Shown: positions 41,463 through 53,796, numbered from the stretch's first letter. The stretch: DNA of 64,000 bases from Gracilariopsis chorda (GCA_003194525.1 NBIV01000241.1:53948-117947); one strand, 5' to 3'. Translations and numbers: made by a program. The notes: a model not told the origin generated them from the sequence alone.

Positions 41463-42134
41463 TTGGAAGCACATTTTGTCGTAAACTTCAATGATTCTCC
41501 CGCAACTGCTGATCAAGCTTCTCGAAAGTTTGTAAATGCACGCTTTGACAACCATCATTGCAAAGAAGTGCTTATATCCCTAAAACTTGTTGGGGCTTAC
41601 AGCACAAAAGTTGAAACAAAACAACGGGTTATAGCGCAGATAATGGTGCAAAAGCAACTCACGCCAGACTGGTTGCACGATTTTATAGCTCCGCAATCAG
41701 GAAATAACGCACAAAATATTGAACTGTATCGACTTCCGTCGACAACAGTCAAAATACAACGTACAGAGGACAAATCGGAGATTATAGAATGGGTACGTGG
41801 CGATGCACCGGAAGCTGTGGATGGGAAGATTATGACAAATAGCTCAAATTTGAGTGAACCGGAGCAGAGCATGGGCGTATCTGTGGATGGTAGACGTCCA
41901 GATTTCAAAGCGAGGGAGTTCGGCAGACTACTATATGTTCTTGCTGGCACCAGAATGACAGCAGCCCGACAAAAGTTAATGGAGTGCTATGATCGAGAGC
42001 AGCTTGACCAGGAAATAGGCAATCCATGGGAAGAAGAAGTCGCATCTCTTTTCCGCGACATGGAGTTCAAACCACAAGCAAATGCAGTTCTAACAGGGGG
42101 TGCGACAAAGAGTGATAGAGTGATAATTTCATGA
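41463..42134 (+). CDS. Hypothetical protein, 223 codons, family not recognised
   Basis: This is an uninterrupted frame with balanced, hydrophilic composition (MEAHFVVNFNDSPATADQ to TKSDRVIIS). It contains no membrane segment and no motif I can name. Downstream, coding-like pieces in shifting frames continue to about 42720: a Gly-rich GRGIGGYGFGVPELP, a helical ERDKMRLKTLEAQ, and EEEAAFQGMMEKLM. This suggests the frame is the intact N-terminal part of a longer, broken gene, perhaps the accessory protein of a transposon. It lies between element A and a hAT remnant. Confidence that it is or was protein-coding is moderate. Confidence 0.45.
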   Translation: MEAHFVVNFNDSPATADQASRKFVNARFDNHHCKEVLISLKLVGAYSTKVETKQRVIAQIMVQKQLTPDWLHDFIAPQSGNNAQNIELYRLPSTTVKIQRTEDKSEIIEWVRGDAPEAVDGKIMTNSSNLSEPEQSMGVSVDGRRPDFKAREFGRLLYVLAGTRMTAARQKLMECYDREQLDQEIGNPWEEEVASLFRDMEFKPQANAVLTGGATKSDRVIIS

Positions 42135-42722
42135 ATAATCCTGCTCTGAGACCTCATGTTCAAGATGGCAGTGTGTTGAAAAGGAAGTTTGGAGAATTCA
42201 AAAATCTTTATTGAACTTGTCTCTCTCGCGACGAAGCTTCTGGTCAGAGTGATCCGGAAGCTTCTTCAACGTTTTGCGATGGGAAAAGTTATATTATGTA
42301 CGCCTTTTGTATCCTAAAACAACACGAATTTCTTCATCCACCTGCGAAAAGGGCATTGACAAGAGAGGCACAACCGGAGGAAAGAGTTGGACGTGGCATT
42401 GGTGGATATGGCTTTGGCGTTCCGGAGCTCCCAGCACGGCACAAAAAGGGAAGCCAAACAATCAAGAAACTAATGTGATGGGAGTGGGCCACCTTGTGGC
42501 TGCAGTGCGGGGTCCTGATGATTTCGTTTCAAAAGAGCTCCAGATTGCAGAGAGGGATAAAATGAGATTAAAGACTCTTGAAGCCCAAGTGCGTTCCACC
42601 TGATATAATCTGAACGCAATTTCCAAGACGAAAGAAGTATCTGACAGGCATCAAATGATGAAGAGGAGGCTGCTTTCCAAGGAATGATGGAGAAACTAAT
42701 GAGTAGGCTGGGTTCTAAAGAG
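42135..42722 (+). pseudogene. Possible frameshifted continuation of the 41463 gene
   Basis: At least three frames carry coding-like segments in order: 42296-42478 (Gly-rich), 42479-42602 (helical, charged) and about 42640-42722 (acidic, ending at TAA). No family is recognised. The link to the upstream frame rests only on order, strand and similar composition. Confidence 0.3.
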
Positions 42723-44523
42723 TAATTGTATCATATGCGCGCATGTTGCTTAAGCACGCTTGAGTACTGTTGCGTAAGGACGAGAATATGTATCGGCATT
42801 TGTATGTTTTATTGCTTTCATGCTACTTGGTGAAATTGTGGACGGCTCTCACATGGGTGGTTGTCTTGGATTCTCATGCTGAAGTTCAAAATTTCGTACC
42901 CAAAAGCGGCGCCCAAATGAATCATGTATAGGGCCACTGGTAAGTGGAAGAAGTGTTGTGAAACGTGCAATAAGCTCGTAGTCAGGAAGTGGGAAGCATG
43001 GGTGCGGAAGGAGGTTCATAAAAGGCTATGAAACAAAGGCCGAATGATGGAAAAAGAAAAGGGAACAAGAGGCATTGGCACGTTTAGTCGGACAGTGTCT
43101 CAGGTGTTTGGGCGCGTTCCAGCACGAACAAAGTGGCGAAATTGAGTAGCATGGTGCAGCATGACTTGTATGCAGAACAAGCGTGACCGAACGCCGTTGA
43201 AACCAGTCTGCATGGAGATTTAACACAAGTTGCATAAAAAGAGAAATCGATATGAGATTGACGAACGCCTCGACTAATCGAGCGGAACCGCGATTAGGAT
43301 GGTTTTTGTTTGCGGAAGGGCATAAGATAAATAGATAGCATGCTAGAAAATGAGGCTTGAAGATGTCTGCATTGAAGTGATAGAGGTTCTACTAAACAGG
43401 GCTTCTTCTGTTGAGAACGAATGGGAGCGGAAACGGGGGAGGTATGCGGAGGGTGTGATGGAGGCAGTTCATTGCCGTCAGACCGGAGATGATGTGCAAA
43501 TAACTTCGAACTCGGTTTGGTATCGCCCTATTAATTCGTTTTATTCTCATACAGACCTCTAGATGGATGCTTAGTCTCATATTATTGTTGTAGAACTCTT
43601 TGTTTTCTATCAACGAGTAGTAGATATTGTTCACATCTTGCGACGGTGTCTCTTGCGTGCAAATCCTAATCTGGATAGCTGTTCGGCAGGGGAATTTCTT
43701 TTGATACTCATTTCTCTCGTCCATTGTCGCGGCCTTTTCTTTTCCCTTTCAGTGTGCAACATACCTCAGAAGTGGATAAACGGAGAGCCTCGTATACAGT
43801 TAAGTTCATGTGTTGGTATCATATCAAACAGTGAGCAGTCCGCATTGCCAATTATGAGATTGTGCAGCTTCACTGCCACAATAATTATAAGTGTAGACTT
43901 TGCTATAGGGTACTGCATTGTCGACCAAAACACGCCAGAAACCAACATACCAAAGGACTGCTCTACACGAGTCCGACAAGATGAATGATAATATTTTAAC
44001 GCGCCTTATTCGACTGTTAAGTCTTTCCAGCGTAGGGAGTCAAGATTCTAAGATTATTCGAGTACGCATCATTTGCAACCACGCTATTCCAGCGTGGAAG
44101 ACAATCAAATTTCAACAAATGGTAAAGTCGTGATGCAGAAAAGTGATGGAGTCATGCGTACTGCCCGCATGCCGTGCAGATATGAACGAGAACTTGTAAT
44201 TTGCTTCAACTGCTGCTTGCACAACAATTGCAAAAACCCCTTTTATTTTGTAGTAATTTCGTAGATCTGCAACTTCCAATAGTGAAAGTTGGTGTATCTG
44301 AATACCAATACCGTCTAATGCTCCACAACTCTATCAAATGGACATTCTTGTAGCTGTTGAAATATTTGTGCGCTTAATAAATATTCTGAATCTGTTAAAG
44401 GAAAGAGCACATCGGCGAGAGTCCTTTTCAAAGCCCACCATGTTTCCACAAATACTTGATAAAAGGTCGGAACTGCTGTCTTATAAGGTCAACACAAGTC
44501 TACGTAGCTAGCTCCGGCTAGTA
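42723..44523. other. Region without recognised features
   Basis: Frames are short (at most about 116 codons) and overlap on both strands, with no domain, paralogue or repeat structure identified. Confidence 0.45.
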
Positions 44524-44531
44524 CCCTTAGC

Positions 44532-46173
44532 CAGGGATGCGTTCCAATTAATTGCAATCGAGAGATTGCAATCTAAGATTGCGATCTCTTTGCGCGATTG
44601 AAATCTGATGGCTGGCAAACGGCAATCTCTCCATCATATTGCATTTCATTACTGCAGCAAGTAGTAGTTACTGTACTGCAAACCCCGGAAATGGGTGACG
44701 GCATGGCACTGTAGCCCACGCGCACACGCGTCCATCATTCTGCAATCCACTCCAGATTCTTACCTTCCTAAGTGAACTTGCACAAACTAAACCATCCACT
44801 TGGTGCCACTTCACGCCAGTCCAACTCATATACCATAGAGCCATTGAGGCGACTACGTCTCACTCTTATGAGTTGCATCTGCGCGGATATTACGCAAACG
44901 CGTTGCTCCACAGTTACCACTTCAAACTCACTGTTTTAAAAACTTCCAAGCCGTTCAAACCATGTTTCCTAATCGGCCACATACAATTACAGTCAGAGCA
45001 AGGCTCATATGTCCAAGCGATTTCAGACAATGAAACTGATACCAATATCATGTCCTTTTCCTCTTCATCTTTCTTACCAAATAAATCAAGATGAGCACCA
45101 TACTTCCACTTCCAACCCCATAACAAGTTGTCTACGCACTAGAAAAGTACGTTCGCACAGAAACCAGGCCCATCAAATGCAAACTAGGTGGGAATATCCC
45201 ACGAGTCCACTTAGTATTTCAATGTCCAAATGTGTGCTGCAAAGAAAAGAAGGGCAAACTTTTATGGCAAAATAACAAAGGCATTAACAAAACGGCAAGG
45301 ATCCTCAGAGCTTTTCTTGCAGAAGGAGAACAGGAATAATTGCTGCAAATCTACCACGATGTTATCGAACGACGAACGTTACACCCTGAGCAAGGCACAT
45401 GCTCTTCATTCTTTTGTAGTATCACACCGAGAGAGAAAGAACTTCACGATTACATACGACTCGTTGTGGTTAGCAACATGCCGTTACCTGCAGTGGAGAA
45501 TAATACTATAAGAAGCTTTTCCAAGCATAATGACCGCTTCTCTCGGGAAACAGTTCGCAACGTCATCCTCAAACTCACCGAACTTGTAGAACGGGAAATT
45601 GCCAAGGAATTGAAACAAGCCAGAAAGGGTGCGATTCTTCAAGACAGCTGGAGTTGCAGTGGAATCCATTATAGTGCAATGTATGCGTCATACACTTTGG
45701 AAGTGATAAATGGTGCCCCCGGCACTGGAACGACATATTGCGAAGCCGTGAAGCTAGCGCTGTTGTCGTGTTCACCAATGGCTAAGATTGAAATGAATGA
45801 CCGTAACAATGATGAATCTGAACTCGATAATGAAGAGGCTGCTACAATCTGTGTCAAAACTCATGCTACGCATATTAAGTCGATTTTTGACTTCTACGAC
45901 ATCAAAGTGCTCTCATGGGCAGTATGTCAAACTGCCGACAAATATAAGGTCAACAAGAAGGTGGCCACACTACTGCGCATACCGCATGTCCCATGCAAAA
46001 GCCATCTATTGAATCTAAAGGTCAACTACATGGTCCGTATGACGTCTGATTTCTGTGGAGCAACGTGTAGAGCAAAACCTGGAAGCGGGAAGTACCCTCA
46101 AGGTGTTCGATACCTCGCTCTCTATGGGATGGTGTCTCAGTTGAGAGAGCGCTCTGCGCCACGTAAAGTCTAG
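44532..46173 (+). mobile_element. hAT transposon, 5' half
   Basis: A hAT-type end, CAGGGATGCGTTCC, begins at 44532. It is followed by clustered subterminal repeats of GATTGCAATC-like words (about 44550-44640), the sort of sites hAT transposases bind. A transposase remnant follows in the same orientation and is cut off near 46173, where LTR-like sequence begins. No matching 3' end was found, so the target duplication (candidate CCCTTAGC at 44524) cannot be checked. Confidence 0.6.
45130..46173 (+). pseudogene. hAT-type transposase, N-terminal part
   Basis: The frame has Cys-rich sequence upstream (IKCKLGG, FQCPNVCC, a possible degraded BED-type finger), an in-frame TAA at 45337, and then a long open part. 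That part resembles hAT transposases of protists and algae: FFCSITPREKELHDYIRLVV, then ENNTIRSFSKHNDRFSRETV, and ILQDSWSCSGIHYSAMYASY, which corresponds to the first catalytic aspartate region (D in LQDSWS). A later segment, VPCKSHLLNLKVN, matches the conserved C-x-x-H block. The C-terminal dimerisation part is missing. Confidence 0.7.
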
Positions 46174-46874
46174 CTTTTAAGACCAACGTGGTTCTGGCTA
46201 TACCTGCAGAGGTTCGGGAATGGCCCAGAAAAAGGGTAAACTCCAGGAACGGATGGTACACACGTGAGTGTATAATGACACGATATCCTGTGAAGGAAAG
46301 CAAAAGGAAAAAGGGAAAACCCAAGAGAACCGGCAACGGGGCGTGCAACACGCGGCAACAGACCCGGCGACGGGGCGAACCAAAATAAAGAACGAATCCC
46401 AAACGGGAATGTGGTAAACACCATGACGAAGAACCCAATACTGGGGCGGAATCCAAGACTGACAGTGGAACAAATAACCAATACCGAACACGGTGATACT
46501 GTAGCAGTAGTGACGCCTGAATGTTCCCAAGGGGATGGTAAACGGAATCCACTCGTGGATACTCTCCGCGAGGAGTCGTAATCCCTACGAGGGCCTTTCT
46601 TACCAGAGCCTTACTCTGCAAAGAGTATATCTCGAAAGAGAACCAAGGTTACCATTTACTGGTGGTGCTGACGGCGAAGCCGTGATTACCTAACTAGGTT
46701 TGCACCACAATAAACTAAATAAACTAACTAATTTGGTGCACACCTCTTGAGGTCCATACACGTGGAGTTCCCACTTTCTGGGCCACAAGTGGCGATAACC
46801 ATAAAATTAAATATCCAAAATTGGAACCGAAATTACCACACGCGTACAGCGTACCATCTGGCACTAGAATGCCA
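46174..46874. repeat. LTR-like sequence of uncertain family
   Basis: No gene is present. Position between a truncated hAT and a truncated gypsy element, plus AT-rich and GC-rich blocks and a run of AAACTAAATAAACTAACTAA near 46711, suggest a diverged LTR. It has only weak resemblance to the LTR at 50937-51426. Confidence 0.35.
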
Positions 46875-48295
46875 CTAGTAATACCTTTCCAGGTCCCTCA
46901 AGTGCCACCTCATCGCTATCCCGCGAGGGATCAACTCATAAATGAGGTATCGAACCAATCCACCAGTGGATACTCCTATGAACAGGAACAACTCCCAACC
47001 GACGGGAAAGCGTTGCTCCACAGGTGAGGCCCATGCTGATTGAGCTGGCTCAATAATTCCTTTCTCCAGCATGGAGTCAACATGTTCCTGTTCAATTTGT
47101 CGAGCTCGCGGCCCTGCCCGATACGGTAGTTGGGCGATGGGTCTAGTGCCCGGCAACACGTCGATGTGATGCTCTGTAGCAGCGATCTGGCCAAGGTGGC
47201 CATTCCACATATGTGAAAACTTCAGCAGTAGCCTGCGTAATCTCTCGCGATACTCCTCAAGAACGTGTTCTATCTTCACGCCCTCGAGGGCTTCTTCAGA
47301 TTCCTCCTCGAAAACCTTCTCCTCCTTCACGTTGTTCGTCGCTGTTTGTGCCGGTGCTGGCTGCGAATCACTCTCAGGTGAAATTCCCAAGACGTCTGCC
47401 GTCATAACATGAGTAGGTATGACTACCGAAGGGTGTCGCAGAGCAGTCCCAAGAACCTGATTCTTGTGCAGTCTGCACTCATTGACTCCGGTGTTGCTCA
47501 CCAGGATTTTGAACGGCCTGTTGGGCTCCACTTGGGCAATGCCGTTAGCGACCAATATTCTATGGGTATGATAAAGTGCCGAGTTCGGCGGAATGACCAC
47601 AAGTCCATGCTTCGCAGTCGTAACTGTTATCCAAGCCTGATGTTGGGGAGGCACCACAGTCATCTGAGACACACGAATACGTGGTGAAGTCCTGCCCTTC
47701 GGGGCTTCGTATTCCGGCGAAGGCAGTAATGGAGCAGCTGCGTTTGAACGCTTCAATGGCTCAGTAATATCGGTATAGTGGACCCATCGTCCAACTCAAC
47801 TTCCTGATTCTTCGTACGAATTGCTTCGACAAACCTGTCACAATAATCACACCCCAGCAAAATTGGTGCAGCTAACGTGGTACACACGATAAACGGCAAC
47901 ATGATAACATGATTTCCAAGTTGAATGACAAGGTTTATCGTTCCAAGAGACTTGATGGGTCTCTTGTTTGCATCCCGGATATCCGATAAGCATGCCTCCT
48001 GGATTCGAGCTCGCTCGTCAGACTGTATTTCAGACAATCTGATGAAATTTGGCCCAGCGCCAGTGTCTAGAACTGCGACCCTGCGTGACAGGAGAGACTT
48101 TGACGAGCCAATGTCGGCATAGACCTTATAATTCCTGCGGGCCATGATCATGACGTAGTCCGTCCGTCTTCCTGGGCACACATATCGTCTCCAAAGGCGT
48201 TTCAAAGGGCAGTCGAGCTGCACTCGTTTTCCGACATTCGAAGATCTCTCTGGTCTCAGAAGGACCTTCGGTTTAAAATCCCGGGAGCGGGGCAA
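46875..48295 (-). pseudogene. Element B2 protease and truncated reverse transcriptase
   Basis: The retroviral-type aspartic protease begins near 48140 with VAVLDTGAGPNFIRL as the active site, followed by LGCDYCDRFVEAI. A one-base shift near 47755 moves to a second frame with a linker and the start of reverse transcriptase (LPYRAGPRARQIEQEHVD, then ASPV). The frame then runs into unrelated sequence. A normal element would continue with the palm domain and YxDD, which are absent. Confidence 0.8.
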
Positions 48296-48357
48296 TGTCG
48301 CAACCCCGGCCGGTAAGATGGGATCGATCTTTACCGACCGCCTGAGGACTCCCTCCT

Positions 48358-50463
48358 CTAGTTTCCCGATTGAGCGGGCCTAGGAACCACCACCAGTGCG
48401 TTCCCCATCTTTGCGTCAGCGCGTCCTTGCTCCACCTTCTGGATTTCCGCTTGGCGTCTGGAGTCTGCTGTAACCCAAGCTTTGGCCTGCCAATACGAAT
48501 TAGCCGGTACACGGGCACGTTCAGCTTCCGAAAGGGCTTCATAATTCAGGATGACCTGACCAAGGTTTCTGACAGACAGCGTGCACTCTGCCGACAGATG
48601 GTGTCTAGCATAGCAGCTATAACAAATCAGGCCTTCCCTGTTCTGTCGCCCCTGGTAGTTGCCTACCAAGCGATTGTTTACCCAACCGGGTCTCTTCTCA
48701 GTTATCCCTCCTGGGGGCGGAACGACCGCATTTATTTGGTACGGATACCTGCGTGGTTCCATAGCCATCAGTTCAGAATCCTGAAGAGACTCAGTTGAAA
48801 GCAACTCCGTGGTCGGTATCGACCCAAGTGGTTCATCCAGATACTGCACAGCATCATGCTCTGCATGGCTTTCCCGTGGCGTCTGCGTCGAAAGGCGCGA
48901 ATCCTCTGGCGATTCCAGATACATGGCTTTGCCCCTCTTCGCAGCACGCTGCACACTTGCATCCTTAGTGGTGTACATCCCAAGACGTCGGGTTGCAGAG
49001 CACACTCCACTGCGGGCTCGGACCGCATCTCCTTCCGCCTGTGCGAATTGAATAAGCTCCAAGAAGCGAATTCGAGGATGCCGTTCCCGATGAAGGGCAA
49101 CAAGTGACTTGATAGTCTTATCTAGCCCATCGATGTAAAGCGTCATCTTGTCATCCATACTGTGAACATTTCCGCAACGAATTGCTGCACTACTCAGCCT
49201 CGAGCTGTACTCCACCTCTGTTTCTATATTCTTCTGGGTAACATCCCTGAGATCCAAGATTGCCCCACGAATGGCGTTCGAAGTAGCGTAACTACGCAAA
49301 AAATACTGAACAGCCTCGGACCAACAGGTGAATCCACCATCATCTGCATTCAGCGAACCGCTGACAGCACGATACTTTTCCAGTGCGAGCCTTCGCAGAA
49401 AGTGTGGTTAAGCCACGAACGCCTGCGCTTCGCTAACCTTGAGAGTGTCTGCCTCTATGACAAACAGACTCAAAAACTCAAAGATGAGTACGGGATCTGT
49501 CCCATTAAAGGTGAGTTCATCCAAACCAACTCTCAATCGGCGAATGTGATCCCTCACTTTTCCCGTCTTGCGACCTGATCGCTTTGTTTTACGAACGCGT
49601 AATCGATAGTACCGATAATCGGTAACCTTCCCATAAAGTGGATTCGTACACGAAAGGCGCTTCATTCCCCGGTGGGAAGGTCCCTTCTTGAGACAGGAAA
49701 CTGAGTTACCACTCTTCCTCCTTCTCGTGCGGCGAGATTCTTTCTCGTCACTTGAGCTACTGTCGTCCTCTGACGAATCGTCCTCAGAACTCTCCGAAGA
49801 GGAGTCATCATCATTGGAATACTCCGAATTCTCATCAGAATCAACAGGCCTTGTGGACTTCCACTTCTTAGACCGCTTTGAAGACTGCTTCTTCCGTTCT
49901 TTCCTTTTCGAAAGGGCTTCGGTTGGACCGACCGCTTGCGCTTCGGAACGTTCCGCTTGCACAGGTGTGTTCATCACGTTCTCAAGTCGTTCCAGGCGTG
50001 GATTAAGGCGTGAGAGGACCTCCTCAACAGTGATCGGTATTGCCGATGGGGTACCCAAAACGTTTCCTTTCATTTCCATCAGGCGGTTGACGTCTTCTCG
50101 TATGGTCCGAACGACATCAGCCATCTGAGAATCATCTCTTCTGTTCTTCAGAGCAATCTGCTCTCGCTTCAACGTCTCCAATGACGATTATAACAAGTTC
50201 ACTTGACTTTGCATTTCCTCCAGACGGAACTTCTGTGAAACAGATTCCGCACGGAGCCGCTGTATTTCAGCACATAGAAAGTCCGTTGACGACGAACCCT
50301 CACGGGCAGCGGGTGTTGGTACCTCGGAAGGTGTTCCAGCCCCTCCTGTCGACCTCGACTTCACTGCTTGCTGATATAAGCGGTTGCCCGCCTCTGTAGA
50401 CGTGGCTAAACGACTACCAGCCGAATCAGGCTTTCCTGAACTACACCGGCTTCTTGTCTGCAT
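48358..50463 (-). pseudogene. Element B2 gag with CCHC zinc knuckle
   Basis: One frame runs from MQTRSRCSSGKP (50463) to 48358. It is interrupted only by TAA at 50182-50190 and TAA at 49408-49410, and the translation continues in the same frame after each. It includes a coiled-coil-like N-terminal part, a Ser/Asp/Glu-rich stretch (about 49855-49730), a capsid-like region and a canonical knuckle (CYSCYARHHLSAEC, CX2CX4HX4C, near 48620-48580). The product would be the particle protein that packages retroelement RNA. Confidence 0.85.
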
Positions 50464-50936
50464 AACGACTGAATACCCACTGGAGTTCCAGATCGTTCAG
50501 CGAAAAAAGCAATACAGAACGAACACGTATCGCAAAGAGAGTCGCAATCGACACAAACCAACAACATCGACAACGACGACTCCTCTGCACTCAGAAAACA
50601 AAACAGAAAACAAACTTCACAACAAATCGATAACGATAACAACAAAGCACTTCTGCACTCAGAAACACAACAGAAAACAAACTTTCCAAACTTCAGATCT
50701 CTGATATAACGAGTGAACAGTATGGTTCAGACCTGTGAGCCTTCTGTCTCAACAGAGTCCGTAACGACGGTTCCAACTGCGTTCCAAATATCAATGACGC
50801 GAGTAAAGTCCGACTCCGGAAAAGACGATGTGAACAACACACAAAACTTCTCGAAAGCGAGTAACCGAACTACACCAAAGCGGCAAACTGATCGTCTAGG
50901 TCCGGAAAGCAGTTTATGTGGTATTGCACTATTGCC

Positions 50937-51426
50937 TGTAAGGGCCTAGGTAGCGGGGTGGAAAGCCACAAACGAACCACGAATGTGGGTGTTGCCTTGC
51001 AGGCAACGGGGCTAGAAGATCAGTGCCAAGGTGGGAGCACCAGCAGTACGAATGTCACGTGTGTGAACAGCGTATCTGAGAGCGGAGACTCAGCGTAGCC
51101 AAAAGATAAGAATATCAGACGGTCCTGTGGCAAACAAAACAATATCAATAAACAAAAGAGCAAAACGAGAACAGTCAGCTGTAAAACACGTGAGGATATC
51201 CTCGGAACAAAGAGCTATAGCTCAGAAACGATTAAGTACTGATACTATAGGTGCCCCTGTGTCGTAAACGACTTAGGATTCCTGACGGTCTGACCAAAGG
51301 GTCCAGAGCTGAGGGTGTTGGTTGGCCTTCGCCTCCCTCACCTGGGCAGGTCGCCCTTTACTAGGCTGCGAAGCCATTCAATAGTCTGACAGTAGTTTCT
51401 AAATGTGTGGCTCTCCACTAACTACA
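50937..51426 (-). repeat. 5' LTR of element B2
   Basis: Boundaries are set by similarity to element B: inner end TGTAAGGGCC on the + strand against TGTAAGAGCT in B, and outer end ACTACA in both. Shared internal words include TTGCCTTGCAGGCAAC against CTGCCTTGTAGGCAAC and GAATGTCACGTG against GAATGTCACATG. Length about 490 bases. Confidence 0.65.
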
Positions 51427-51470
51427 ATAATAAAATATAAGAAAATAATTAATTAATTAGTGGCGGCCCA

Positions 51471-51577
51471 CTACAGTACCATGCACAGCAGTGCAGTGCC
51501 AGATTCCCATCCATGGTTCACATTCCTCCATAAATGGGTTACATTCATAGTCCTTGCTGGACAGCCATGTACTGTAG
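51471..51577. repeat. Small inverted-repeat unit, MITE-like
   Basis: CTACAGTACCATG (51471-51483) and CATGTACTGTAG (51566-51577) are near-perfect inverted copies about 82 bases apart. The unit lies at the truncated end of element D. No target duplication was confirmed. Confidence 0.4.
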
Positions 51578-51609
51578 CACCATACTATGAATGTCGTCCT
51601 CGACTCAGC

Positions 51610-52797
51610 TCACGATCCGGCATACCGATACCAATGCATTCCAAATGCTACACGTTCCACAGTTCCATTTGCCGAAGGCGAGTAGGCAGTTGTAAAATGG
51701 TGATGAACGCGAAATTCAGAAGACAATTCTGACAAGATTTGGTTCTTGAAATTCGAACCTTGGTCGCTCACTAGCCACTTCATTCCACCGAAAGAACCAA
51801 TCCATGCCGTAAGAGCATTTGCTGCTTCCTCGCTAGTGGCAGCCTCAGTAGGCCACAGCCACACATAGGAAGAGTGATCGTCTCGAATAATGAGAAGGTA
51901 AGACTTGCCTTCCGTACCCTTTCCCATAAACAGGTAGTCCATATGAATGACATCGTTGGGCCGTTCTCCGTGCAGTGCGTGCGCGAGTGGTCGCGGAATG
52001 ACGTTGCCAGAACGGGTGATAGGGCAATGCAAGCACCCTTTTACCAACTCCTCGACGTCCTTGTCGAGAGATTCCCAAAAAAAGTTTTCTTTCAGAATGC
52101 TTCGAGTTGCTTCTATACCTCGGTGCCCCATTGAGCCACAGTGGGAAACAATAATGAGCTTGAGTTGCAACTCGAGGTCAGCACCCGGAATCCAAGTACG
52201 ACTGTTGTGCTTCCAAATATTCTCTTCCGAGTCCAGAATAATAATCTGTTTAGATATTCGTTGAGAACTGAATTTCTCCTGTGACGACCTCATGCTCTCT
52301 AGGTCGGGCCATATGAAGTCTTCAGCGGCCGGGATAATCTGAGAGGATGATTCGATGAGACTGTAGAGGGTCTTCATCGATTTGCATTGCTTCCTGTAAC
52401 CCTTGGTCCAGCGGGTCAGGATGTCTGCGAATATGTTCGATTTGCCTTCAATGTGTTCGATAACGTACGGAAATCTTGACAGAAAGAGCGCCTACCGCTG
52501 CACTTTTGAGACAATGTGTCGTCCAAGGGCAGGTTGGAGTGCTAACGGAGCGAACACAAAAAGAAGGTTACGATGGTCGGTGTGGATATGAGTCGGTTGT
52601 GAACCCATCAGACTGTAGTCCAGCTTGTTGAATGTTTTGAATATAGCGAATCCTTCCTTCTCGAAGGTACTCCATCCAAACTGTGCGCCCTTGAATTCAG
52701 CTCCGAGGAATGCGAGAGGTTCGTGTCGTTGCTCTTCCAGCGGTAGCTCGAGGCTCTCGGGCGTACTCTGCGTCACAACGGCGGACCAGAATCGTTC
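51610..52797 (-). pseudogene. Element D RNase H and integrase
   Basis: RNase H follows the reverse transcriptase in the same frame after a TAA at 52798-52800. It reads AFLGAEFKGAQFGWSTFEKE and then HIHTDHRNLLF, and is interrupted by TAG at 52489-52494 where a tryptophan is expected. Integrase has the HHCC motif (SHCGSMGHRG, then GCLHC) and the acidic residues in IHMDYLFMG, LVSDQGSNF and NGTVERV. The phrasing LLIIRDDHSSYVWLWPTE and KWLVSDQGSNFKNQ resembles integrases of oomycete gypsy elements as I remember them. Nothing follows the core domain. Confidence 0.8.
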
Positions 52798-53796
52798 TTA
52801 AGCATCAGTGTAAACACATATTTCCATTCCTGGCTTCGGATAGGAGAGCTTCACGGCGTTGCGCAGCGTGTCTTGTAAATCAAGAAATGCAGTGAGGTGG
52901 GTTGTGCCCCAAGACAAGGTGCTCAACGCAATTTTCTTAATCGATCGCTTCGTCCGCTTACCAGATTTGTCAAAAGCCTCTTCGAGGATGTTGTTGAGAG
53001 GTTCGACACGGCGAGAAAAATCGGGGATCGTGTGCGACATCCAGTGGCAGCAGTAGATGAATTCACTGAGCTCGTCGGCTGTGACGGGAATGTTCATGTT
53101 TCGGAGTCCTTGGAGCCGTGCCGGGTCCAGAGTGTACCCATCGGCGCAAATGACACGACCGCACCATTTGACACTGCGGGCGAAGAATACAGATTTAAGG
53201 GCAGAAAGGAAGAGTCCATGCTCGGAACAAATGGCGAAAAATCTTGCAAGAAGGTCAAGGAGCTCGGTCTCTCCCATTGTATGAAGGTTAAAATCATCAA
53301 GCCAAACCTTGAGCTTTGCTCGCAATTCGCTGAAAAGGGGCCCGACGGTGCTTTGAAAATAGGAGGTGGCGTTGGCGAGTCTGGGGAGTACCCATTTCGA
53401 GGCTAGCACACTCTTAGGGGTAACGATACCGCAAGCAGAATAAGATTCTGAATGCAAAGGAAGTTGCCAGTATGCTGATACAAAGTCCAAACTCTCATAA
53501 CAAGTGCTTCCCGCGAAGTCCATTACCCCGGAGTCTACATGAGGCATCGGCCATGATTCCTTTACTGTTGCGGCATTGACCGGTCTCAGGTCAATTGCCA
53601 TCCTGTATTTTGACCGTGATCCAAGCTTTGGAACTATAAAAGGAGCAGCTTGCCAGGCAGCAGTAGGCATGAAGACACAGAAATCCATCTCCAAGAGTTT
53701 CTCGGCATATTTCTCCATGAAGGAGCGCTGTTCCGGAGAATAGCGACGTGCCTTGACGCGAACAGGGGATTTTCCTGTTTTGAGTCGTAACCTCAT
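52798..53796 (-). pseudogene. Element D reverse transcriptase
   Basis: The domain is complete: AAPFIVPKLGSRSKYRMAID (fingers), DFVSAYWQLPL (first catalytic aspartate), LPRLANATSYFQ and KVWLDDFNLHT (catalytic LDD), then the thumb/connection (SEFIYCCHWMSHTIPDF). Catalytic residues are intact. It ends at VYTDA, the start of RNase H, in a stop codon. The frame begins after a one-base loss in a T-run near 53835 that separates it from gag-protease. Confidence 0.85.

Larger units (their letters stand above)
46875..51426 (-). mobile_element. Element B2: partial chromovirus-type gypsy element related to B
   Basis: On the - strand it has an LTR (50937-51426), gag, zinc knuckle, protease and the first residues of reverse transcriptase. 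The rest of pol is missing: the reverse transcriptase match stops near 47020. Coding damage is light (two in-frame stops and about two frameshifts), so this is a younger relative of B that lost its 3' half. Confidence 0.8.
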
